DNA from: Hymenobacter sp. ISL-91
GTDB lineage: Bacteria > Bacteroidota > Bacteroidia > Cytophagales > Hymenobacteraceae
Assembly (NCBI RefSeq): GCF_018613725.1
Contig: NZ_JAGGPS010000010.1
Coordinates: forward strand, 63,346 to 101,447
Direction: 5' to 3'
DNA: 38,102 nucleotides
This document shows positions 25,370 to 32,425 of the stretch, piece by piece; position 1 is the stretch's first letter; each line of letters begins with the position of its first letter. Made by a program: the position numbers and the translations under genes. Under the pieces are notes generated by a model. The model was not told the DNA's origin. It saw nothing but the letters and a program-made list of their open reading frames with translations, and ran no database searches.

Positions 25370-28300
25370 TTAGTTCCAGGAGGCCTTACGGGCCGCCAGG
25401 GCCGCGTCGTACTCCTTGCGAAAGGTACCATAATCCGCTGCCGAAAGCAATGTGCCCAGCCGGTAGAGCGGCCCTTGGGCGTACTCCATCAGGCCGACCG
25501 GCACGGCTGCCAGCACATAGGCTTTCAGGAGCGCCACCGACTCGGGGTTGTACTCTACTCCGCGCAGCAGTACGTCGTAGGCCGCTGGAAACTCTTGGCG
25601 GCGGGCATGAAAGGCAGCGGCAGCCACCAGCCCGTTTTCGGCAAACGGAGCCTGCTGCACCAGTTGGGCATAGAGGCGGCCGGCTTCGGCCGGCTGCTTA
25701 CCAGCCTCGGCCAGCGCCGCCCGGAAATACAGCCGTTGATAGGTGTCGAACCCACTAAACGTACCCTGTTGTACCAACTCGCGCAGTTGGGGCCACTGCT
25801 GCCCACGGACGTACAGCTCGCCTCGCAGCACGTTCCAGGGCGAAGCGCCTGCGGCCCCGACAGCAGGTGCAGCCTGCGCCAGCGTTGTGCGAATGGCTTC
25901 CAGTTGGCCGGCCTCCAGTGCGCGGGGCAGCTGGGCCAGTAAAGCCGTGGCCTGCAACGGGCCCGTCGGTACGGAAGCCGCCGCCGGTAGTAGGGCCGAT
26001 GCCGGCAATTCGTCGCCGCGTAGTACCAGATACTGGGTTTTTATCGAATCGGATGCCAAGCTATAGGTTTCGCGGAGCTCCGGCTGCAGCGCCGCTAGTA
26101 GTAGCCGGAGCTCCGCGCTTTGCGGCGCACGGCCCGCTACCTGCCGGGCCGAATCGGGCTGACCGCTCAGGGCCAGGGCGTAGGCCAGGGGTAGTGCCGG
26201 CAGGGTAGGGCTATTTTCGCGGGCTTCCTGAAAACGGCTGGCGGCTGGAGCCGGCAGGCCCTGGTCGAGCAGCCACAGGCCCTGCAGCTGCTGATAGTAG
26301 GCTGCGCCGGTTCCTGAGCCGCTGGCCAGCGGCAGCAGGGCCTGCTGGGCAGCCACCGGCTGCCCGCCATAATGGTGGGTAAAGGCTCGCAGCAGCGTCA
26401 GCTGGTCCAGAAATGGGGCGTTGGCGGGGTTGGCGGCCAGGGCGGGCAACAACGGCAGCAGAGTCGTGTCGTGGCGGGTGGCGCGGCCCAGGGCATCGTG
26501 GTAAAGCCGGGCAAAGCGGGCATCGTTGAGCGCCTGAGTGGTATCGGGCAAGGGCGTGGGGGCCGCGGCAGACTTGCCGGTAAGCCGGGCCAACAGCAGC
26601 GTATTGGCCTGCAGGGCCGCATTGTCGGGGGTGGTGGAGCGGGCTCCCTCTACCAGTGCAGTGGCACCGGCCCAGTTTTGCTGCCGGATGCGGTAGGCCA
26701 GTTCGTTGGCCGCCAGCATGGCGTCGTCGGAACCGGTAGCGGCGGCGGCGCGGGCGCGGTAGTGCATTACCGAATCGGCCAGGGCCGAGCGCGAGTACAG
26801 CTGGGCCAGGTCGGCGTTGAGGGCGGCATTGGTGGGGTGAGCCCGCAGGCCTTCCTGCAGGATGGCTAACCGGTCGAAGAAGTCCTGCTGCTCGTTGTGG
26901 AGGGCCGCCAGCCGCAACGAGATGCGGGGCGAAGGCCGCCGCGCCAGCGCCCGGCGCAGAATGTTGATTTCGTTTTGGCGCTGCAGCCGAAAGCGGTAGA
27001 GCGCGGCGCGGCCCAGGCTGGCTTTGTGGTTGTGCTGGTCGAGCACGTCGCTTTCGGCGTAGTAACGCTCGGCCAGCAACGCCCGCGACATATCCTCAGG
27101 TGTCAGCTCGCTCTCCAGCCGGGCCAAGTCGCCCAGGTTGTTGTAGGCGCCGGCCTGGACCTGATCGAGGACGAAGAAGTTGTTGCGCATGGTCACGCCC
27201 ACCACGGCCACTATGCCCAGTGCGTACATGGCATAAAATGGAAACCGCTGGGGCTGAAACACCACGCGGTAAACCGCCTTCTTCTGGCGCAGCAGCGGCC
27301 CGAAATTCAGGAGCACATAAAGCAAAAACGCACCGCCCACGCCCAGCAGGGCCAGGGCTGTAAAGTCGCGGCCGGCCTGCAGCAGCGGGTCGTTGGCCGT
27401 GGCCAAGGCGTAACCGAGCGTGCCGGTGGCCAACAGCACCAGCACCAGCAGCAGTATGGCCGCAGCGCCCGGTGGCACCCCGGCCGGCAGCGTGGCGGCG
27501 CGGCGGCTTTGGCCCAGCCAGGCCACGGCCACGGCTGGCAGCAGCAGCAGGTAGGGGTCGAGTTGAATGCCGGGTAGTACCAGCAGCTGGTTCTGGTTGA
27601 GGTAGTAAAGCAGCAGAACGGTTAGGTACAGGCCACCCGCCAGCAGGAACGCCCACAGCCCGTAGCGGCCGGCCGGCGTTGCGGCCTGCGTGTTCACCCA
27701 CAGCAGGCCGTGCACGTTTTCGAAGGCAACCCAAAGCACCAGCAGCGCAAAGGCCACTGCTCCGGCCTGGGTGAAATAGGCGCTCAAGTGGAGCGCGGTG
27801 TAATCGGCGGGGTTGGGGTTTTGCAGAAATACCAGTAGCCCCAGGCCCGCCACCAGCGCGGCAAACGTGCCCAAACGCGTGGTAAAAGGCGTTTCGGGCC
27901 GGAAGGCGTGGAAGTAGTAGGCCGGCCCTACCAGCAGCACCAGGCTCAGGACCAGCACATACTGCCTGCCGGTTTCAAACACATCCAGCAGGTCGGCGTT
28001 CAGCGACATGAGCAGGAAGATAACCAAGGCCATGGACGCCACAAAGTACAGCCGGCTCAGGGGGCTCACGGCCGCCAGAAAGTAAGCCAGCGCCACGCCC
28101 AGCAACGCCACCAGCCCCAACGCCGCCCCGGGCCGCAGAAACGGACCGGCCACATCGTAGGTCTGGGTAACGAGGTAGCCATTGGCCTGCACCGGCAGCC
28201 GGGCCAGCCCCACGGCCACCTCGGCCACCGTGGTGGGCACCGGCGTCAGCTGGGTTACGGGCTGCAGGGGCAGCACAGCATTTTCGGCCGTGAAGTAGTG

Positions 28301-28402
28301 CCAGCCGGCCAGCCCTACGGCCAGCGCGGCGCACAGAGCCAGCAGCAGCAGCGGCCAGGGCCAGCGGCGGGTAATAGGGGCAGAAGAGGCGGGCGAAATC
28401 AA
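25370..28402 (-). CDS. Large polytopic membrane protein with C-terminal TPR-like region
   Basis: A 1010-residue protein of unknown function. The first 430 residues hold about 11 predicted membrane segments (for example about 15-33, 92-115, 120-140, 185-205, 262-282, 330-350, 400-420). The remaining 580 residues are Ala/Leu-rich helical repeats of TPR type: ALYRFRLQRQNEINILRRAL, RLAILQEGLRAHPTNAALNA, and later VLLRGVEYNPESVALLKAYV. The soluble part probably binds proteins. No ATG exists near the N-terminus: the best start is TTG at 28402, followed directly by a signal-anchor-like helix. It overlaps no domain of the ABC permease fold that I recognise, yet sits 18 bases before an ABC ATPase. Confidence 0.8.
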   Translation of the reverse strand: MISPASSAPITRRWPWPLLLLALCAALAVGLAGWHYFTAENAVLPLQPVTQLTPVPTTVAEVAVGLARLPVQANGYLVTQTYDVAGPFLRPGAALGLVALLGVALAYFLAAVSPLSRLYFVASMALVIFLLMSLNADLLDVFETGRQYVLVLSLVLLVGPAYYFHAFRPETPFTTRLGTFAALVAGLGLLVFLQNPNPADYTALHLSAYFTQAGAVAFALLVLWVAFENVHGLLWVNTQAATPAGRYGLWAFLLAGGLYLTVLLLYYLNQNQLLVLPGIQLDPYLLLLPAVAVAWLGQSRRAATLPAGVPPGAAAILLLVLVLLATGTLGYALATANDPLLQAGRDFTALALLGVGGAFLLYVLLNFGPLLRQKKAVYRVVFQPQRFPFYAMYALGIVAVVGVTMRNNFFVLDQVQAGAYNNLGDLARLESELTPEDMSRALLAERYYAESDVLDQHNHKASLGRAALYRFRLQRQNEINILRRALARRPSPRISLRLAALHNEQQDFFDRLAILQEGLRAHPTNAALNADLAQLYSRSALADSVMHYRARAAAATGSDDAMLAANELAYRIRQQNWAGATALVEGARSTTPDNAALQANTLLLARLTGKSAAAPTPLPDTTQALNDARFARLYHDALGRATRHDTTLLPLLPALAANPANAPFLDQLTLLRAFTHHYGGQPVAAQQALLPLASGSGTGAAYYQQLQGLWLLDQGLPAPAASRFQEARENSPTLPALPLAYALALSGQPDSARQVAGRAPQSAELRLLLAALQPELRETYSLASDSIKTQYLVLRGDELPASALLPAAASVPTGPLQATALLAQLPRALEAGQLEAIRTTLAQAAPAVGAAGASPWNVLRGELYVRGQQWPQLRELVQQGTFSGFDTYQRLYFRAALAEAGKQPAEAGRLYAQLVQQAPFAENGLVAAAAFHARRQEFPAAYDVLLRGVEYNPESVALLKAYVLAAVPVGLMEYAQGPLYRLGTLLSAADYGTFRKEYDAALAARKASWN

Positions 28403-28434
28403 GCGGGACGGAGTAGTGGGGTGAGGTTTGTTAA

Positions 28435-28534
28435 AACGTCATGCAGAGCGAAGCGAAGCATCTCGCGTGCTGACGTTGCGGTTACGTTGGCAACGTCGGC
28501 ACGCGAGATGCTTCGCTTCGCTCTGCATGACGTT
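28435..28534. repeat. Long near-perfect palindrome, GTCATGCAGAGCG...GAAGCATCTCGCG family
   Basis: Outer arms 28435-28470 and 28499-28534 are perfect over 36 bp. With one T/C mismatch the pairing continues inward to 28479 and 28490, giving 45-bp arms and a 10-base loop. It lies between gatC and the large membrane protein on their shared strand, where it would fold as a strong RNA hairpin. Confidence 0.95.
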
Positions 28535-28557
28535 CTTTTAGCTAACCGCTAACAACG

Positions 28558-28845
28558 CTACTCCAGCACCTTTGGTACCCGGAAGTAGTCGGAGTCTTTG
28601 CGGGGGGCGTTGCTGAGGCCGGCGGCGTGGCCGACGGTGTTGTGGGCTTCGTCGGGGCGCAGCACGTTTATTTCCTGGCTCAGGTGTACCAGCGGCTCTA
28701 CGTCGGTCGTATCGAGCTGGCGGAGCTGGTCTACCCAGTCCAGAATTTTGTTCAGGTCGCCGAGCACCTGCTGCTCGTTGGCGGAGTCGAATTCGAGGCG
28801 GGCCAGGTGGGCCAGGCCGCGCAGAGTAGCCAGATCGGTGCTCAT
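28558..28845 (-). CDS. gatC: Glutamyl-tRNA(Gln)/aspartyl-tRNA(Asn) amidotransferase subunit C
   Basis: A 95-residue small subunit of the GatCAB complex, which converts misacylated Glu-tRNA(Gln) or Asp-tRNA(Asn) into the correct amide form. The pattern is typical: a helical start LRGLAHLARLEF, then a middle ILDWVDQLRQLDTTDVEPL, and the C-terminal LRPDE plus DSDYFRVPKVL. gatA and gatB are not in this window. I chose the ATG at 28845 (MSTDLATLRG); the 15 codons before it have no family counterpart. Confidence 0.93.
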   Translation of the reverse strand: MSTDLATLRGLAHLARLEFDSANEQQVLGDLNKILDWVDQLRQLDTTDVEPLVHLSQEINVLRPDEAHNTVGHAAGLSNAPRKDSDYFRVPKVLE

Positions 28846-28920
28846 GGGAGCGGGGATTTCAAAAGTGAGAAAAGCAGTTGGTAGCCGCAAGATACGGCCC
28901 TTCGGCCGGTTGCGCCCGGC

Positions 28921-29763
28921 TCAGCCAACCGGCTCGGGGCGGGCAGCAGCCGGTACTGTTGCAGTGGGCTGGGCGGGTGCTGCTGCCGGGCGCCAGCTAC
29001 CGGGGCCCGGAATGCCGCCGGCCTCGGGCCGCAGGGCGCTGGTAATCACCTCAAATACGCGCTGCTGCAGGGCAGGGGCATCGGCAGCGGTAAGGCCGGC
29101 CGTGCTGATGGGCGCATGCACCACAATGGCCAGCCGGGCCCAGCGCACCCGCAGCCCCCCTACATCGGGCAGAAAGTGGTGGTTGAGCGGCATGGTAATG
29201 GGCACAATGGGTACGCCCGTGGCAATGGCCAGCTGGAAGGCCCCCTCTTTGAAAGGCTCCAGCTGCCGGCCGGGCTGACTTGAAATCTGGCCTTCGGGGA
29301 AGATGATAACCGAGCGGCCGGCCGCCAGCTCCTGGCGGGCCCGCACCATGGCCCGGCCCCGGCTCACGGCACTGTTGCGGTCGACGGTAATGTAAGCGCG
29401 CCCGAAAATGGGCCCCCAAAGCGGAATTTTAGCCAGCGAGCTTTTGCCCAGCACGTTCGGGCCGCCTGGCAGGGTACGGAACAGCAGCGGAATATCAATG
29501 AGGGAGCTGTGGTTGGCCAGGTACAGGCAGGGCTGGCCCGGCGGCACTGTTTCGGCGGCCCGCACGGTTTCCACCGGCACGCCCCACATAAAAATAAAGA
29601 ACCGCGACCAGGCTTTGTTGAGGGCCCGCAGGTAGGGCCAGCCCGCCGGCCAATGGCTCAGGCCCCACTGCACCGGATACGTAACCAAAAACGGAAGCGC
29701 AAACCAGAAGGTAGCCCAGCTGGTGTACAGGCGCTGACCGACGTAACGAAGCAGGTGCATCAT
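28921..29763 (-). CDS. plsC: 1-acyl-sn-glycerol-3-phosphate acyltransferase
   Basis: A 280-residue membrane acyltransferase that adds the second acyl chain to make phosphatidic acid. The catalytic HxxxxD motif is in ANHSSLIDIP, and the substrate motif FPEGTxS appears as FPEGQIS. Further motifs GKSSLAKIPLWGPIFG and VPIVPITM fit the PlsC family. The N-terminus is a hydrophobic membrane helix. The C-terminal 30 residues are an Ala/Pro tail with no known role. I chose the ATG at 29763 (MMHLLRYVGQ). A longer frame from 29808 starts inside a short repeat and passes through the likely promoter. gatC follows after 75 bases. Confidence 0.9.
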   Translation of the reverse strand: MMHLLRYVGQRLYTSWATFWFALPFLVTYPVQWGLSHWPAGWPYLRALNKAWSRFFIFMWGVPVETVRAAETVPPGQPCLYLANHSSLIDIPLLFRTLPGGPNVLGKSSLAKIPLWGPIFGRAYITVDRNSAVSRGRAMVRARQELAAGRSVIIFPEGQISSQPGRQLEPFKEGAFQLAIATGVPIVPITMPLNHHFLPDVGGLRVRWARLAIVVHAPISTAGLTAADAPALQQRVFEVITSALRPEAGGIPGPGSWRPAAAPAQPTATVPAAARPEPVG

Positions 29764-29768
29764 AGCCA

Positions 29769-29776
29769 CGAAAGTA
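29769..29776 (-). promoter_or_regulatory. Putative -7 box TACTTTCG, 5 nt before the plsC ATG
   Basis: On the minus strand TACTTTCG is one base from TAnnTTTG and ends five bases before the ATG at 29763. The same spacing is seen at 1632-1639, suggesting leaderless or nearly leaderless transcripts. Confidence 0.35.
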
Positions 29777-29803
29777 AGGCAGATAGCCGGGTAAAGAATA
29801 CCC

Positions 29804-29830
29804 GTCATTCTTCGCTGCGCTCTGAATGAC
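29804..29830. repeat. Short palindrome GTCATTC...GAATGAC
   Basis: GTCATTCTTCGC and GCGCTCTGAATGAC face each other in the gap between the Nudix and plsC genes. It looks like a shortened member of the GTCAT...ATGAC repeat group. Confidence 0.6.
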
Positions 29831-29855
29831 GCTTTCCACTAACCACTAACCAGCT

Positions 29856-30425
29856 CTACACGCCCAGCAGGCGGCCGGCTTTCAGCAGGCCGGCCACGCT
29901 TACGGCATCGGTAATGCGGCCGTCCATTACCAGTTGCACGGCATCGGCCAGCGGCAGCTTCCAGAGGCGCAGGTCCTCGGTTTCTTCAGGCTCGGTGTCG
30001 CCCTGCTCCAGCTCCTGGGCCAGAAATACGAACCCTTCCTCATCAGTTACCGAGTTAGAGGTGTGCAGGCGCATGATGTTGGTCCAGCGGTGGGCAAGCA
30101 AGCCGGTTTCCTCGCGCAGCTCGCGCCGGGCCGATTCGAGAATGTCGAGCTCCACTGGCCCGCCGCCCATCGGAATTTCCCAGCTGTATTCGCTTAAAGG
30201 GTAGCGGTACTGGCCCACCAGCCAGGTATTGCCCGCGGCATCAACCGGCACAATGCCCAGCGCTTTGTTCTTCATCGTTACAACGCCATAGATGCCAGCC
30301 GTGCCGCCGGGCGTAATCACCTGGTCCTCGCGCACCTTTATCCAAGGGTTCTGGTACTTTATTTCGGAGGCCTGCGTCTGCCAGGGGTTATGGGTCTCGT
30401 CGAAATCAGCGGCAGGGTTGGCCAT
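29856..30425 (-). CDS. Nudix hydrolase, ADP-ribose pyrophosphatase-like
   Basis: A 189-residue Nudix enzyme. The catalytic core ARRELREETGL supplies the metal-binding REUxEE glutamates. The first glutamate of the usual GX5E segment is a Leu here, with Glu one position earlier (GGGPVELDILESA), a small departure from the consensus. The strands GIVPVDAAGNTWLVGQYRYP and SWEIPMGGG are typical of ADP-sugar diphosphatases (NudF-like), which hydrolyse ADP-ribose to AMP and ribose phosphate. I chose the ATG at 30425 (MANPAADFDE); the upstream extension crosses the promoter box. Confidence 0.9.
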   Translation of the reverse strand: MANPAADFDETHNPWQTQASEIKYQNPWIKVREDQVITPGGTAGIYGVVTMKNKALGIVPVDAAGNTWLVGQYRYPLSEYSWEIPMGGGPVELDILESARRELREETGLLAHRWTNIMRLHTSNSVTDEEGFVFLAQELEQGDTEPEETEDLRLWKLPLADAVQLVMDGRITDAVSVAGLLKAGRLLGV

Positions 30426-30454
30426 GGAGGAAAAGTATAGGGAAAGAAAGGATG

Positions 30455-30462
30455 CAAAGATA
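30455..30462 (-). promoter_or_regulatory. Putative -7 box TATCTTTG for the Nudix gene
   Basis: An exact TAnnTTTG match on the minus strand, 29 bases upstream of the ATG at 30425. It is directly preceded by GTTG; I see no -33 element at the usual distance. It supports the shorter Nudix start. Confidence 0.55.
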
Positions 30463-30575
30463 CAACGGCAGAAAAAGGGCGGCACTGGCGCGGGGCCTCA
30501 CCGGTTAAAAAGGCCTGTTGAGCGGGTGAAACTTTCCGTTGGGCCAAAAAATCCATTCGGAGCCTGCCGCTCGTA

Positions 30576-30583
30576 TACTTTTG
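30576..30583 (+). promoter_or_regulatory. Putative -7 box TACTTTTG of the candidate RNA
   Basis: An exact TAnnTTTG match within CGTATACTTTTGACC. At the normal distance transcription would begin near 30588-30590, just where the 5' strand of the proposed pseudoknot starts. No -33 TTG is obvious. Confidence 0.5.
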
Positions 30584-30587
30584 ACCT

Positions 30588-30736
30588 ACTAATTATTCAG
30601 CGCTGGTAAGGTTTATGGAAAGGAAGGCTCTTACCGCGTAGTATTGGCATCATGGCAGCAATTAGTAGGGTGGATGAATGAACCGCTGCCAGCCAGTATG
30701 ACCGAAAAGGCCGCTACCCAGGGTAGCGGCTTTTTT
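30588..30736 (+). ncRNA. Candidate structured small RNA or cis-regulatory RNA, about 150 nt
   Basis: Hairpin 1 pairs 30601-30610 with 30630-30638 (CGC, one bulged T, GGTAAG with CTTACC, GCG), around a purine-rich loop containing GGAAAGGAAGG. Hairpin 2 pairs 30641-30648 with 30692-30699 and, after a 4-base ATCA bulge, 30653-30659 with 30685-30691 (TGGCAGC/GCTGCCA). Its 25-base loop contains AATTAGTAGG (30660-30669), a perfect complement of CCTACTAATT (30585-30594) at the 5' end, so a pseudoknot or alternative fold is possible. A terminator closes the unit. I do not recognise a known class; it is not a tRNA, tmRNA or SRP RNA by its motifs. Confidence 0.5.
30710..30736 (+). terminator. Rho-independent terminator of the candidate RNA
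   Basis: GCCGCTAC (30710-30717) pairs with GTAGCGGC (30723-30730) around CCAGG, followed directly by TTTTTTATT. The upstream AAAAGG gives a weaker equivalent on the other strand. No coding gene ends here in the + direction, so it most simply terminates the RNA at 30588. Confidence 0.85.
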
Positions 30737-30866
30737 ATTGCCCTTTTTTTGAGGCAGGTGCAGGCTGGCCGGGGCTTCGGTGCGCAGCCAAGGCCAACCT
30801 CCCGCCAAAGTGGTGCGTAGGCTACTACTGCCGGCCGTTCACATTCCGCCCGGCACCATGCGCACA

Positions 30867-31127
30867 ATGGCCAACCAACCCAACAAGCAGCCCGATAACA
30901 AGCAAGCCGATAAGTCGTTGCAGGAAGGCGACCCGCTGTTCAACCTCAAGCATGCCGAAGCCGAGTCGGCGCTGGCGGAGAAGAACGACGGCCTCGGCCC
31001 CACCACCAACGTATACATGACCGAAGACGAGGAGTCCAACATCGACAACGGCCCGCGCGACAGCCAGGGTACCCGCCGTGGCGAGCAGAACCCCGGCCGC
31101 GAAGGCTCCAACGCCGGTACGCACTAA
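30867..31127 (+). CDS. Small hydrophilic, probably disordered protein
   Basis: An 86-residue protein with no hydrophobic segment, rich in Asn, Gln, Asp, Glu and Gly (MANQPNKQPDNKQADKSLQE at the start, RRGEQNPGREGSNAGTH at the end). It looks intrinsically disordered and resembles small stress-type proteins, but I recognise no family. The coding frame is GC-rich with consistent third-position bias. An ATG at 30858 would add three residues and may be the true start. It lies 130 bases after the RNA terminator. Confidence 0.65.
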   Translation: MANQPNKQPDNKQADKSLQEGDPLFNLKHAEAESALAEKNDGLGPTTNVYMTEDEESNIDNGPRDSQGTRRGEQNPGREGSNAGTH

Positions 31128-31174
31128 CCACAACCGGCACCCGGAATATTCGGTTAGCAGTTAGCCTAACCGGC

Positions 31175-31233
31175 AAAGGCCTCCCTCGAAGGAAACACCC
31201 ATCTTTGTGGCGTTTCCTTCGAGGGAGGCCTTT
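31175..31233. repeat. Perfect 22-bp inverted repeat upstream of rnhB
   Basis: Arms 31175-31196 and 31212-31233 are perfect reverse complements (AAAGGCCTCCCTCGAAGGAA outermost) around a 15-base loop. The loop contains CATCTTTG, one base from the -7 consensus. The element therefore may combine terminator or cruciform structure with the rnhB promoter. GTTAGC motifs flank it on both sides. Confidence 0.93.
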
Positions 31234-31279
31234 AGTTAGCGGCCTATCCGCTCTGCTGGTTTTACGTCCTGCCCCACAC

Positions 31280-31855
31280 ATGCTATTGGTTTCCTATACC
31301 GGCGAGCCGCTCGAAGCCGGCCTTGATGAAGCCGGGCGCGGCTGCCTGGCCGGACCCGTTTTTGCGGCTGCCGTGCTGCTACCGCCCGATTTCCGGTCGC
31401 ACTACCTCAACGACTCCAAGCAGCTGACGGCCCGGCGGCGCGAGCTGGTTCGCACCGAAATCTGCCGCGAAGCCGTAGCCTGGGCCGTGGCCGAAGCCTC
31501 GGTGGCCGAAATATCCACGCTCAACATTGCGCAGGCCAGCTACCTGGCCATGCACCGGGCCACCAACCAGCTGCAACCCACGCCCACCCACTTGCTCGTC
31601 GATGGCAACCGGTTTCGGCCGCACCCTGCGCTGCCCCACACCTGTATAGTGGGCGGCGACGGCCTCTACCGCCATATTGCGGCGGCCTCGGTGCTGGCCA
31701 AAACCTTCCGCGACGACCGGATGCGGGAGCTGGCGGCGGCCTACCCGGCCTATGGCTGGGAGCAGAATGCCGGTTATCCGACTGCCGCGCACCGCGCCGC
31801 CATTCGAGCCCACGGCCCCACCGAACACCACCGCATGGGGTTCCGGCTTCTGTAA
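31280..31855 (+). CDS. rnhB: Ribonuclease HII
   Basis: A 191-residue nuclease that cuts RNA in RNA-DNA hybrids and removes single ribonucleotides from DNA. The active-site motif GLDEAGRGCLAGPV gives the first Asp-Glu pair; DGN in LLVDGNRF and the Asp in FRDDRM complete the usual acidic set. The C-terminal YGWEQNAGYPTAAHRAAI and GPTEHHR are typical of RNase HII. I chose the ATG at 31280, which places the active-site strand at the normal distance; the earlier in-frame start lies inside the inverted repeat. Confidence 0.95.
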   Translation: MLLVSYTGEPLEAGLDEAGRGCLAGPVFAAAVLLPPDFRSHYLNDSKQLTARRRELVRTEICREAVAWAVAEASVAEISTLNIAQASYLAMHRATNQLQPTPTHLLVDGNRFRPHPALPHTCIVGGDGLYRHIAAASVLAKTFRDDRMRELAAAYPAYGWEQNAGYPTAAHRAAIRAHGPTEHHRMGFRLL

Positions 31856-31887
31856 AGAATCGGCCCGAATAGGCAGGAAGCACCCAG

Positions 31888-31937
31888 AAACGACAAAGCG
31901 GCTACCAGACGTATCTGATGGCCGCTTTGTCGTTTTT
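31888..31937 (+). terminator. Terminator between rnhB and the response regulator
   Basis: A perfect 15-bp stem (31888-31902 with 31921-31935), with an inner CAGA/TCTG pairing in the loop and GTTTTTAAG at the end. It serves rnhB and probably also the convergent minus-strand operon. Confidence 0.85.
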
Positions 31938-31952
31938 AAGTGACTTTGGGTG

Positions 31953-32396
31953 TTAGCTCTTCAGCTTCAGAAGATCCAGAAACAGGCTGAAACCATCGAC
32001 TGTGGTACCACCTTCGCCAAACGTATCGAAGCTCAGGGGCTTGATAATGTAGCCGCTTACGGCCAGCTGCTGGGCTTTAAGCCGGTCGGTTTCCAGGTCG
32101 GAGGTGGTGGTGATGAACACGTTCAGGTTTTGGAACTCGGGGTCGGCGCGCAATATTTCCAGCAACTCCAGCCCATTCATGCGAGGCATATTCAGATCGA
32201 GCATGACGACGTGCGGGAGCGGAATACGGGTCTGGCCACCTTCGCCGCGCAGCAAATCCAGGGCCTCGCGGCCATTGCGGGCTACATGCAGCGGCACGTT
32301 CACGTTGTTCTTGCGCAGCTCGCGCTGTACGTTCATAACGTCAAGCTGGTCGTCTTCGACAAGTAGAATGGCAGGTTGCTGGGAGGAGAAAGGCAT
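31953..32396 (-). CDS. Single-domain response regulator (Rcp1/CheY-like)
   Basis: A 147-residue receiver domain with no output domain. The acidic pocket is in LLVEDDQLD (Asp15, Asp16), the phosphoacceptor is Asp67 in VVMLDLNMPRMNGLELL, the switch Thr is in ITTTSD (about 96-98), and the conserved Lys is Lys119 in YIIKPL. The extra residues between helix 1 and the phosphorylation site and the lack of an output domain resemble the Rcp1 group paired with phytochrome-like kinases. It follows the kinase gene by 29 bases, so it is the likely target of that kinase. Confidence 0.93.
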   Translation of the reverse strand: MPFSSQQPAILLVEDDQLDVMNVQRELRKNNVNVPLHVARNGREALDLLRGEGGQTRIPLPHVVMLDLNMPRMNGLELLEILRADPEFQNLNVFITTTSDLETDRLKAQQLAVSGYIIKPLSFDTFGEGGTTVDGFSLFLDLLKLKS

Positions 32397-32425
32397 GGGC
32401 AGGCAGCGCAGATAAAGGCAATGGG

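Larger units (their letters stand above)
30463..30866. other. 404-bp gap with a candidate RNA gene and no CDS
   Basis: Between the Nudix promoter and the small gene at 30867 there is no convincing open reading frame. The longest start in the middle (ATG at 30615) encodes only eight residues. The gap holds a -7 box (30576), a structured segment and a terminator, described separately. Bases 30740-30866 show nothing I can identify. Confidence 0.7.

Noticed and set aside
30588..30736. tRNA, tmRNA or SRP RNA
   Set aside because: No cloverleaf or CCA end, no tag peptide frame, and the SRP core GGTCAGG...GGAA...AGCAGC is absent.
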